A stretch of 5,054 nucleotides of DNA from Frankiales bacterium (GTDB taxonomy: Bacteria > Actinomycetota > Actinomycetes > Mycobacteriales > SCTD01), in NCBI GenBank assembly GCA_025464695.1, contig JAODNQ010000026.1, positions 1-5,054 on the forward strand, in the 5' to 3' direction. Position numbers and translations under genes: made by a program. Under the pieces are notes generated by a model. It saw nothing but the letters and a program-made list of their open reading frames with translations. It ran no database searches and was not told where the DNA came from. Below are positions 1 to 4,687 of the stretch, in pieces. Every line of letters starts with the position of its first letter. Within the stretch, counting starts at the first letter, position 1.

Positions 1-1
1 C

Positions 2-382
2 CCCGACCCCGTCTACCGCGACGCCGACGCGGCCCGGGCCGCCGGGCACCCGGACGTCGTCGCGCCCCCGACGTTCCTCACGGTGCTGGCCTTCCGGTAC
101 GCCGCCGACAGCCCCGTCGCCGACCCCGCCCTCGGGCTCGACTACACCCGCGTCGTGCACGGCGAGCAGCGCTTCGACCTGCACCGGCCGGTGTACGTCG
201 GCGACGTCCTGACCAGCACCGTGCGGGTCGCGGAGGTGCGCGACATCGGGCGCAACGAGTCGCTCACCCTCGTCACGGAGGTGACCGGCGCCGACGGCGC
301 ACCCGTCGCGACCTGCACGTCCGTCCTCGTCAGCCGCGGCACAGCCGCGCCCCGCACCCCTGCCGGCCAGGAGGCCTCGTGA
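2..382 (+). CDS. hadA: HadA-like FAS1-type (MaoC N-terminal-like) dehydratase subunit, 5' end missing
   Basis: Seen: a frame open from the window edge (first full codon at base 2) encodes 126 residues and ends in TGA at 380-382. The true start lies upstream, with perhaps 20-30 residues missing. Recognisable family stretches are VAPPTFLTVLAF near the start of the visible part, LDYTRVVHGEQRFDLHRPVYVGDVL in pieces around residues 46-70, and ESLTLVTEVTGADG further on. These match the HadA/UPF0336 hot-dog family (FAS1-like dehydratase domain). Known: such subunits lack the catalytic Asp/His pair and supply the substrate-binding half of a heterodimeric (3R)-hydroxyacyl-ACP dehydratase with a HadB partner. 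Mycobacterial HadAB acts in FAS-II mycolate elongation. Context: hadB follows with a 4-bp GTGA overlap, so a HadAB complex is the natural inference. In an organism whose mycolate status is unknown, the exact substrate is uncertain. Confidence 0.9.
   Translation, partial: PDPVYRDADAARAAGHPDVVAPPTFLTVLAFRYAADSPVADPALGLDYTRVVHGEQRFDLHRPVYVGDVLTSTVRVAEVRDIGRNESLTLVTEVTGADGAPVATCTSVLVSRGTAAPRTPAGQEAS
369..374 (+). promoter_or_regulatory. Shine-Dalgarno of hadB
   Basis: AGGAGG lies 4 nt upstream of the GTG at 379, inside the end of hadA. It fixes the hadB start and shows that hadB can initiate on its own as well as by coupling to hadA termination. The spacing is a little short but workable. Confidence 0.8.
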
Positions 383-786
383 ACGTCGGCGACGCACTCC
401 CGCCGCTGTCCGTGCCCGTCACGCGGCAGACCCTGCTCGACTACGCCGCGGCCAGCGGCGACGACAACGTGATCCACCAGGACGAGGAGGTGGCGAAGGC
501 GGTCGGCCTGCCCGACGTCATCGCCCACGGCATGCTCACCATGGCGCTCGCGGGGCGCGTGGTGACGGCGTTCGCCGGCGACCCGGGCCGGGTCGAGGCG
601 CTGCGCGTGCGCTTCAGCCGGCCCGTCGTCGTGCCCGCCGACGGCGGGGCGGTCGTCACGGTGCGCGGCGCGGTCGAGGAGCTGCTCGAGGACGGCCGGG
701 TCAAGGTGGGTCTCACCGCGACGGTCGACGAGACCAAGGTGCTCATGGGGGCGTACGCCGTCGTCCGGCTACCGTCCGGCGCGTGA
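379..786 (+). CDS. hadB: HadB-like MaoC-family (R)-hydroxyacyl dehydratase subunit
   Basis: The gene encodes 135 residues from a GTG preceded by AGGAGG, close to the usual length of HadB (about 140). The hydratase-2 motif is clear: YAAASGDDNVIHQDE at residues 22-36 carries the catalytic pair Asp28 and His33, five residues apart as in the MaoC/PhaJ family. It is followed by GLPDVIAHGMLTM (43-55), the conserved helix and glycine region of single-hot-dog hydratases. Known: HadB is the catalytic subunit that dehydrates (3R)-hydroxyacyl-ACP with HadA. It overlaps hadA by 4 bp at the 5' end and the next gene by 4 bp at the 3' end, so the three are translationally coupled. One oddity is that the usual Asn-Pro of the motif (GDxNPIH) is Asn-Val here, and the residue after His is Gln. 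Catalytic residues are intact, so I expect an active enzyme. Confidence 0.92.
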   Translation: MNVGDALPPLSVPVTRQTLLDYAAASGDDNVIHQDEEVAKAVGLPDVIAHGMLTMALAGRVVTAFAGDPGRVEALRVRFSRPVVVPADGGAVVTVRGAVEELLEDGRVKVGLTATVDETKVLMGAYAVVRLPSGA

Positions 787-1706
787 CCGTCCCCGCCCCT
801 GTCGCCGCCCTCGTGGCGGCCCGCACCGCCGCCCGCGCCGCCAAGGACTTCGCCGAGAGCGACCGCCTGCGCGACGAGGCCCTCGCGCTCGGCTGGGTCG
901 TCCGCGACACCCCGGACGGCCCCGTCGTGACGCCGCGCCCGCCCTACGAGGTGCTGCAGAGCGTCGACGCGCTGCCCGACCACAGCCCTCTGCCGGACGC
1001 CCGCCGCTGCACCGTCGCGCTGCTGGTCGACGCCTTCCCCGGCCACGTCGTCGCCGACGACGTCCGCACCTGCGTCGAGGCCCTCCTGCAGCACGCGCCG
1101 GAGGACGTCGTCGTCGTGCTGCTCGACAACGCCAGCGACGCGGGGGAGGCCGTGCACGAGCTGGCGCAGGCGCACCCGGGCCGGGTGGAGGAGCTGCACG
1201 TGGAGCGGGCGGCCGGCTGGTCGCAGGCCCGACAGGCGCTGGTGCGGGCCGACGTCGCCCGGGTGCACGTGCAGATGGACGTCAGCACCGTGCTCGAGGG
1301 CGACGCCCTGACCCCGCTCCTGCAGGCGCTCGAGGACGACGGTGTCGCGGCGGCGGGCTGGCGCGGGGTGAGCGTCGAGGACGGCTGGACCAGCTTCAGC
1401 GACGCCCCTGCCGGCGACGTCGAGGCGCTGCTCGGCTACCTGCTGGCGGTCCGGCGGTCGGTCGCGCTGCAGGTGCCGCTGCCGGCGAAGGCGCGCTTCT
1501 ACCGCAACGCCGACATGGAGTGGAGCTTCCTGGTGCGCGAGGCGGGCGCCGGGCGGCTGGTCGCCGTCGACGTCCCCGCCCGGCAGGACCGCCACCGCGG
1601 CTACCACGACACCGACCCGGCCTACCGGGACAAGGAGTCGAAGAAGACCTACGACCGGTTCCTGCAGCGCTTCCGCGGTCGCGAGGACCTGCGGCTCAAC
1701 CGCTGA
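783..1706 (+). CDS. Fusion protein: CysRS C-terminal-like helical domain + GT2-like glycosyltransferase domain
   Basis: The product has 307 residues. The GTG start overlaps the hadB stop (GTGA, 783-786) and has no purine-rich ribosome site of its own, so translation probably depends on re-initiation after hadB. Residues 10-50 match the C-terminal tail of cysteinyl-tRNA synthetase (CysS/YqeB C-terminal domain type): R14, A17-R18, K21-D22, D27, R30-D31, G37 and DTPDG (42-46) all fall on the pattern. Residues 75-300 read as a GT-A/GT2-like fold. VALLVDAF (78-85) and VVVLLDNASDAGEAV (110-124) form the nucleotide-binding strand with DNAS. GWSQARQALVRAD (145-157) is the next helix. QMDVSTVLEGDALTPL (164-179) is at the DXD position but reads DVS. 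FYRNADMEWSF (239-249) resembles the acceptor/catalytic-base region, and RHRGY (270-274) a metal-ligand His. No signal peptide or membrane segment is visible. Donor and acceptor are unknown. From memory, similar actinobacterial proteins occur without assigned function. The domain call is fairly sure; the enzymatic role is inference. Confidence 0.8.
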   Translation: MTVPAPVAALVAARTAARAAKDFAESDRLRDEALALGWVVRDTPDGPVVTPRPPYEVLQSVDALPDHSPLPDARRCTVALLVDAFPGHVVADDVRTCVEALLQHAPEDVVVVLLDNASDAGEAVHELAQAHPGRVEELHVERAAGWSQARQALVRADVARVHVQMDVSTVLEGDALTPLLQALEDDGVAAAGWRGVSVEDGWTSFSDAPAGDVEALLGYLLAVRRSVALQVPLPAKARFYRNADMEWSFLVREAGAGRLVAVDVPARQDRHRGYHDTDPAYRDKESKKTYDRFLQRFRGREDLRLNR

Positions 1707-1740
1707 CCCGGGCTGCCGATGGGCCAGGCACCTGTCCCTG

Positions 1741-1747
1741 AGGGGGG
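1741..1747 (+). promoter_or_regulatory. Shine-Dalgarno of the patatin gene
   Basis: A G-rich AGGGGGG tract ends 5 nt before the GTG at 1753 and supports that start. The 46-bp gap after the preceding gene contains no TANNNT hexamer that I can see, so the patatin gene is probably read from the upstream operon rather than its own promoter. Confidence 0.55.
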
Positions 1748-1752
1748 TCCCC

Positions 1753-2637
1753 GTGCTGCTGTCCCTGCGTCGTCGCACCGCCCGTGACCGTGCCGACGGG
1801 CGCCCCCGCGAGGCCGTCGTCCTGTCCGGCGGCGGCAGCCTCGGCGCCGCCCAGGTCGGCGCGCTGCGGGCCCTGCTCGAGGCCGGCGTCGTCCCGGACC
1901 TGTTCGTGGGCTGCTCGGTCGGCGCCCTCAACGCCGCCTTCCTCGCGCTCGACCCCACGCCCGCCCGGGTCGAGGAGCTGGCCCGGGTCTGGGGCACGCT
2001 CGAGCGCAAGCACGTCTTCGGCAGCCGCAGCCGCGTGGCCGGGCACCTGGTGCGCCGCGACGACCACCTCTACGAGCCCGACGCCCTGCGCGACCTCGTC
2101 CGCCGGTGGGTCCCCGTGGCCGACCTCGCCGAGACCGCCGTCCCCTGCCACGTCGTCACGACCGACCTCCTGGACGGCCGACCCTGCTGGTGGAGCACCG
2201 GCGACCCCGTGCCCGTCCTGACCGCCAGCGCCTGCCTGCCCGCCGTCTTCCCGCCGGTCGCCCTGGGCGGCAGCCTGCACGTGGACGGCGGGGTGACGAA
2301 CCCGGTGCCGGTGGACCGGGCGCTCGAGCTCGGGGCCGTCCGGACCTGGGTCATCGACGTCAGCGGCGGCACGATCGGGCGGCGGGACGCGCGCATGACC
2401 GCTCTCGACGTCCTGCTGCTGTCGTTCGCGATCTCCCGCTCGCACCTGGACCGCCCGGTCCTGCCCGAGCGCCCCGGCCAGACCGTCGTCCGGCTGCCGC
2501 GCCTGGTGCACGGCCGCTTCGAGATGCGGGACTTCACCCAGACCGACCGCCTGCTCGACGCCGGCTACGCCGCGGCCCGGCCGGTGGTGGAGGCGGCGCT
2601 GGCCGCGGTCCCGCGCCAGCGCCCCGCCACCGCCTGA
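1753..2637 (+). CDS. Patatin-like serine phospholipase/acyl hydrolase
   Basis: A complete 294-residue patatin-domain protein with all catalytic signatures. The oxyanion-hole loop is SGGGSLGAAQVG (25-36). The nucleophile elbow is G53-C-S55-V-G57, followed by ALNAAF. The block ASACLPAVFPPV (158-169) is typical of bacterial patatins, and the catalytic Asp178 sits in V-DGG (177-180), followed by TNPVPV. Known: the Ser/Asp dyad hydrolyses acyl esters of phospholipids or other lipids, and this single-domain bacterial type resembles RssA/YchK-like proteins. A basic N-terminus (RRRTARDR) precedes the domain, with no convincing signal peptide or transmembrane helix, so a cytoplasmic or peripheral membrane location is likely. 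Context: it follows the hadAB-glycosyltransferase group by 46 bp and runs head-on into the aminotransferase gene with one base between stop codons. The natural substrate is unknown; a link to acyl-chain metabolism of hadAB is only suggestive. Confidence 0.93.
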   Translation: MLLSLRRRTARDRADGRPREAVVLSGGGSLGAAQVGALRALLEAGVVPDLFVGCSVGALNAAFLALDPTPARVEELARVWGTLERKHVFGSRSRVAGHLVRRDDHLYEPDALRDLVRRWVPVADLAETAVPCHVVTTDLLDGRPCWWSTGDPVPVLTASACLPAVFPPVALGGSLHVDGGVTNPVPVDRALELGAVRTWVIDVSGGTIGRRDARMTALDVLLLSFAISRSHLDRPVLPERPGQTVVRLPRLVHGRFEMRDFTQTDRLLDAGYAAARPVVEAALAAVPRQRPATA

Positions 2638-2638
2638 G

Positions 2639-3862
2639 TCAGACGGCCTCGCCGAGCAGCTGCTGGATGCGGGTGACGCCCTTGACGAGGTCGTCGTCGC
2701 CCAGCGCGTAGGACAGCCGGAAGTACCCGGGGGTGCCGAACGCCTCGCCCGGCACGACGGCCACCCCGACCTCGTCGAGCAGCAGCTCGGCCAGCTCAGT
2801 GCTCGTCTGCGGCCGCTTGCCGCGGATCTCCTTGCCCAGCAGGGCCTTCACCGACGGGTAGGCGTAGAAGGCGCCCTGCGGCTCGGGGCACGTGACGCCC
2901 TCGATCTCGTTGAGCATCCGCACCATCGTCTGCCGCCGGCGGTCGAAGGCGGCCCGCATCTCGGCCACCGCCTCCAGGTCGCCGCTGACGGCCTCCAGCG
3001 CCGCGACCTGGGCGACGTTGCTGACGTTGCTGGTGGCGTGCGACTGCAGGTTGGACGCGCCCTTGACGACGTCGGCCGGGCCGATCAGCCAGCCGACCCG
3101 CCAGCCGGTCATGGCGTAGGTCTTGGCGACGCCGTTGACGACGACGCAGGTGTCGGCCAGCTCCGGCACGGCCACCGGCATGGAGACGTGCTCGGCACCG
3201 GCGTAGACCAGGTGCTCGTAGATCTCGTCAGCGACGACCCAGACGCCGTGCTCGACGGCCCAGCGGCCCACGGCCTCGACCAGCTCGCGGGGGGCGACGG
3301 CGCCCGTCGGGTTGGACGGCGAGCACCACAGCAGCACCTTCGTGCGGTCGGTGCGGGCGGCCTCGAGCTGCGCGACGGTCGGGAGGTAGCCGGCGTCCTC
3401 GTCGGTGAGGACGTCGACCGGGACCCCGCCGGCCAGCTTGACCGCCTCCGGGTAGGTGGTCCAGTACGGGGCGGGCAGCAGCACCTCGTCGCCCGGGTCG
3501 AGCAGCGTCGCGAAGGCCTCGTAGACCGCCTGCTTGCCGCCGTTGGTGACCAGCACCTGCGACGCCTTCACGTCGTAGCCGCTGTCCCGCTTGGTCTTCA
3601 CGGCGATGGCCTCGCGCAGCTCCGGCAGCCCGGGGGCGGGCGTGTACCGGTGGTACTTCGGCTGGCTGCACGCCGCCTCGGCGGCCGCGACCACCTTGGC
3701 CGGCGTCGGGAAGTCGGGCTCACCGGCGCCGAAGCCGACGACGTCCTCGCCGGCCGCCTTCTTGGCCTTGGCCTTCGCGTCGACGGCGAGGGTGGCGGAC
3801 TCGGCGATGCCGGCGATGCGGGCCGAGACCCGGGCGCGGGAGGTGGCTGCGGAGGTCGTCAT
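2639..3862 (-). CDS. aspC: Class I PLP-dependent aminotransferase, aspartate aminotransferase type
   Basis: With the ATG at 3862 the product has 407 residues, the normal length of the family. Visible landmarks are [12 protein letters not shown] (43-54), the substrate-side loop [16 protein letters not shown] (70-85), TNGGKQA (106-112) in the cofactor phosphate-binding region, PYWTTYPE (132-139), SPSNPTG (181-187) with Asn184, ADEIYEHL (211-218) with Asp212 and Tyr215, the Schiff-base Lys247 in [14 protein letters not shown] (245-258), and RLSYA (382-386) with the carboxylate-binding Arg382. Known: it transfers the amino group between aspartate and 2-oxoglutarate; some members of this Thermus-like subgroup also use prephenate. 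Lys110 sits where, as I recall, Thermus AspAT Lys109 recognises the acidic side chain, which favours aspartate. The gene is monocistronic in this window and lies just upstream of tRNA-Trp/secE on the opposite strand, an arrangement conserved in actinobacteria. A GTG at 3919 in frame would add 19 residues but lacks a ribosome site and family similarity. Confidence 0.94.
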   Translation of the reverse strand: MTTSAATSRARVSARIAGIAESATLAVDAKAKAKKAAGEDVVGFGAGEPDFPTPAKVVAAAEAACSQPKYHRYTPAPGLPELREAIAVKTKRDSGYDVKASQVLVTNGGKQAVYEAFATLLDPGDEVLLPAPYWTTYPEAVKLAGGVPVDVLTDEDAGYLPTVAQLEAARTDRTKVLLWCSPSNPTGAVAPRELVEAVGRWAVEHGVWVVADEIYEHLVYAGAEHVSMPVAVPELADTCVVVNGVAKTYAMTGWRVGWLIGPADVVKGASNLQSHATSNVSNVAQVAALEAVSGDLEAVAEMRAAFDRRRQTMVRMLNEIEGVTCPEPQGAFYAYPSVKALLGKEIRGKRPQTSTELAELLLDEVGVAVVPGEAFGTPGYFRLSYALGDDDLVKGVTRIQQLLGEAV

Positions 3863-3863
3863 G

Positions 3864-3874
3864 CTCCTATGGTC
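3864..3874 (-). promoter_or_regulatory. Unusual start region of aspC: Shine-Dalgarno too close, possible leaderless promoter
   Basis: On the - strand the bases before the ATG read GACCATAGGAGC. AGGAG (3864-3868) ends only 1 nt from the ATG, too close for normal Shine-Dalgarno use, and no in-frame ATG, GTG or TTG lies 5-10 nt downstream of it. GACCAT (3869-3874) falls exactly at -12 to -7 relative to the A of ATG, and carries the two most important -10 bases (A at -11, T at -7). This fits a leaderless transcript starting at the ATG, but the hexamer lacks the first T, so the call is tentative. Confidence 0.3.
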
Positions 3875-3922
3875 CCAGCCCCCGTCGAGCCCGTTCCCGG
3901 CACCCCGCTCCTCGGCCACGAG

Positions 3923-3940
3923 GGAGCCCGGGAGGGCTCC
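3923..3940. repeat. Perfect 7-bp inverted repeat (GGAGCCC / GGGCTCC), 4-nt loop
   Basis: GGAGCCC (3923-3929) and GGGCTCC (3934-3940) are exact reverse complements around GGGA. Read as + strand RNA the loop would be a GNRA tetraloop. No T-run follows on either side, so it is not an intrinsic terminator of standard form. It lies about 60 bp upstream of the aspC start in the divergent region and could be an operator or structured RNA. Function is not shown by the sequence. Confidence 0.5.
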
Positions 3941-3951
3941 GCACGGCGTCC

Positions 3952-3972
3952 CCGGCGGCCTGGTCCCGCCGG
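3952..3972. repeat. Perfect 7-bp inverted repeat (CCGGCGG / CCGCCGG), 7-nt loop
   Basis: CCGGCGG (3952-3958) and CCGCCGG (3966-3972) are exact reverse complements around CCTGGTC. It lies 11 bp after the previous inverted repeat and 28 bp before the TACACT hexamer, that is, in the region where an activator or repressor of the tRNA-Trp/secE promoter or of aspC could bind. It may also be a chance product of very high GC. Confidence 0.45.
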
Positions 3973-3999
3973 TCCTCGCGCTGTGCCCGCCGGACGCCG

Positions 4000-4005
4000 T
4001 ACACT
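4000..4005 (+). promoter_or_regulatory. Candidate -10 hexamer for the tRNA-Trp/secE/nusG unit
   Basis: TACACT in the context GTACACTCG matches the actinobacterial TANNNT -10 pattern and is the only good match I see on the + strand between aspC and the tRNA. No clear -35 box is found about 17 nt upstream. It would place the transcription start near 4010-4013, giving a leader of about 92-95 nt before the mature tRNA. Confidence 0.4.
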
Positions 4006-4009
4006 CGTT

Positions 4010-4040
4010 CGCCTGGGGGCCTCGTGCCCCTGCTCAGGCG
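4010..4040 (+). other. Compound hairpin at the predicted start of the tRNA-Trp transcript
   Basis: CGCCTG (4010-4015) pairs with CAGGCG (4035-4040). Directly inside it, GGGGC (4016-4020) pairs with GCCCC (4026-4030) around the loop CTCGT. The only irregularity is a 4-nt bulge TGCT (4031-4034), so 11 Watson-Crick pairs form in 31 nt. It begins 4 nt after the TACACT hexamer, where transcription would start. No U-run follows, so a terminator is unlikely; a 5' leader structure is the better reading. Confidence 0.45.
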
Positions 4041-4104
4041 CGCCCTCCTCCACCGGCTCCACGCGGTCGACGGGCGCGGCGGCAGGGTCTGGCCCGGCCC
4101 CCGG

Positions 4105-4178
4105 AGGGGTGTAGCTCAGTTGGCCAGAGCGCCGGTCTCCAAAACCGGATGTCGCAGGTTCGACTCCTGTCACCCCTG
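4105..4178 (+). tRNA. trnW: tRNA-Trp (anticodon CCA)
   Basis: A full cloverleaf can be drawn. The acceptor AGGGGTG (4105-4111) pairs with CACCCCT (4171-4177). The D arm is GCTC/GAGC (4114-4117 with 4127-4130). The anticodon arm CCGGT/ACCGG (4132-4136 with 4144-4148) encloses CTCCAAA with anticodon CCA at 4139-4141. The variable loop is ATGTC, and the T arm GCAGG/CCTGT (4154-4158 with 4166-4170) has the loop TTCGACT. Position 4178 is the G discriminator expected for bacterial tRNA-Trp. The 3' CCA is not encoded, so it must be added by nucleotidyltransferase. The gene sits 104 bp upstream of secE on the same strand without an evident terminator between, so it is probably cut from a shared precursor. 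tRNA-Trp next to secE-nusG is a common bacterial arrangement. Confidence 0.97.
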
Positions 4179-4241
4179 CTCCCGCAGTCCCCCGCACGTC
4201 GGCACGACCCCGCCCGGCCAGGCGGCCGCACCGGCACCACG

Positions 4242-4262
4242 ACCAGCACCTCCCGCAGCACC
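4242..4262 (+). repeat. Leader element copy 1 (secE leader), 21-nt near-repeat
   Basis: The sequence is ACCAGCACC, then T, CCC, G, and CAGCACC. The same pattern recurs at 4641-4661 with only the two single bases changed (T to G, G to C), giving 19 of 21 identities. It ends 20 nt before the secE GTG. Confidence 0.55.
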
Positions 4263-4272
4263 GCAACGAGAC

Positions 4273-4276
4273 GAGG
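4273..4276 (+). promoter_or_regulatory. Weak Shine-Dalgarno of secE
   Basis: GAGG within ACGAGGCAGG lies 6 nt before the GTG at 4283. It is a modest site, but it is the only one ahead of the SecE-like frame and supports the start used. Confidence 0.5.
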
Positions 4277-4282
4277 CAGGCA

Positions 4283-4630
4283 GTGAGCGACAGCACGGGG
4301 ACGGCCGCCCCCGGCGACGACGGCGACCTCGACCGCGAGGACGACCTCGAGCCCGCCGACGCCGTCCCGGCCGGTGGTCTGAGCGGCGGCACCGCTGTCG
4401 CCACCCGCCCTGCCCGTCGCGGTCCGGTCACCCGGGTCCGCGGCATCGGCACCTTCTACCGCCAGGTCGTGGCCGAGCTCCGCAAGGTCATCTGGCCGAC
4501 CCGCAACGAGCTGGTCACCTACACGACCGTCGTCGTCGTGTTCGTCGTCGTGATGGTCGCGATCGTGAGCGTCTTCGACTTCGCCTTCAGCCAGGCCGTG
4601 CTCAAGGTGTTCGGCGACAGCTCGCTGTAG
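4283..4630 (+). CDS. secE: Preprotein translocase subunit SecE
   Basis: The product has 115 residues. The C-terminal half is the single-helix SecE core typical of Gram-positive bacteria: FYRQVVAELRKVIWPTRNEL (58-77) is the conserved amphipathic helix with the W-P-T-R/N-E-L signature, followed by one hydrophobic transmembrane stretch, roughly 80-98 (Val-rich, ending at SVFD). Known: SecE is the essential clamp of the SecYEG protein-export channel in the cytoplasmic membrane, holding the SecY halves together. The first 50 residues are an extra hydrophilic, mostly acidic and Gly/Ala-rich cytoplasmic tail (10 Asp/Glu against 1 Arg in residues 2-30), then a basic patch R42-R53 before the amphipathic helix. 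Such tails are variable among actinobacteria. It lies between tRNA-Trp and nusG in the conserved order, 57 bp before nusG, and is probably co-transcribed with both. The final GDSSL carries no recognisable motif. Confidence 0.95.
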   Translation: MSDSTGTAAPGDDGDLDREDDLEPADAVPAGGLSGGTAVATRPARRGPVTRVRGIGTFYRQVVAELRKVIWPTRNELVTYTTVVVVFVVVMVAIVSVFDFAFSQAVLKVFGDSSL

Positions 4631-4670
4631 CCCGCCCCGCACCAGCACCGCCCCCAGCACCACCCCCCGA
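4631..4670 (+). other. C-rich, T-free spacer between secE and nusG
   Basis: These 40 bases contain 27 C, 7 A, 6 G and no T. C-rich, G-poor RNA is the general signature of Rho-loading (rut) regions, but the stretch is short and precedes an actively expressed gene. It contains leader element copy 2. Listed as a compositional feature only. Confidence 0.3.
4641..4661 (+). repeat. Leader element copy 2 (nusG leader), 21-nt near-repeat
   Basis: The sequence is ACCAGCACC, then G, CCC, C, and CAGCACC, matching copy 1 at 4242-4262 in 19 of 21 positions. It ends 26 nt before the nusG GTG and just upstream of its Shine-Dalgarno. Confidence 0.55.
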
Positions 4671-4675
4671 GCCGT

Positions 4676-4680
4676 GAGGA
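4676..4680 (+). promoter_or_regulatory. Shine-Dalgarno of nusG
   Basis: GAGGA with a 7-nt spacer before the GTG at 4688 is the best-placed ribosome site in the gap and decides the nusG start, which cannot be judged from similarity because the N-terminal extension is variable. Confidence 0.7.
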
Positions 4681-4687
4681 CGTCCGC

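Noticed and set aside
1725..1734. CAGG / CCTG palindrome ahead of the patatin gene
   Set aside because: Too short to mean anything, and the 2-nt loop is not feasible for an RNA hairpin.
441..2009. Long open frame on the - strand (522 codons) across hadB, the glycosyltransferase gene and the start of the patatin gene
   Set aside because: It lies antisense to three well-supported genes, its translation is low-complexity Arg/Ala/Val/Gly-rich with no recognisable domain, and such frames arise from the GC-rich third positions of the real genes.
1696..2511. Open frame on the - strand (271 codons) opposite the patatin gene
   Set aside because: The patatin frame has all catalytic motifs; the antisense translation has none.
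3863..3919. Upstream in-frame GTG (3919) as the aspC start
   Set aside because: No ribosome site precedes it, and the extra 19 residues look unlike the family, whose members begin close to the ATG at 3862.
3038..4114. Open frame on the + strand (358 codons) across aspC and into the tRNA
   Set aside because: It is antisense to a complete aminotransferase, overlaps a tRNA gene, and shows no domain.
4176..4187. CTGC / GCAG mini-hairpin at the tRNA 3' end
   Set aside because: Four base pairs overlapping the mature tRNA end; too weak and incompatible with the acceptor stem.
4210..4225. Hairpin CCGCC / GGCGG between tRNA-Trp and secE as a terminator
   Set aside because: Only 5 bp with a 6-nt loop and no T-run; common by chance at this GC content, and a terminator here would cut off secE.
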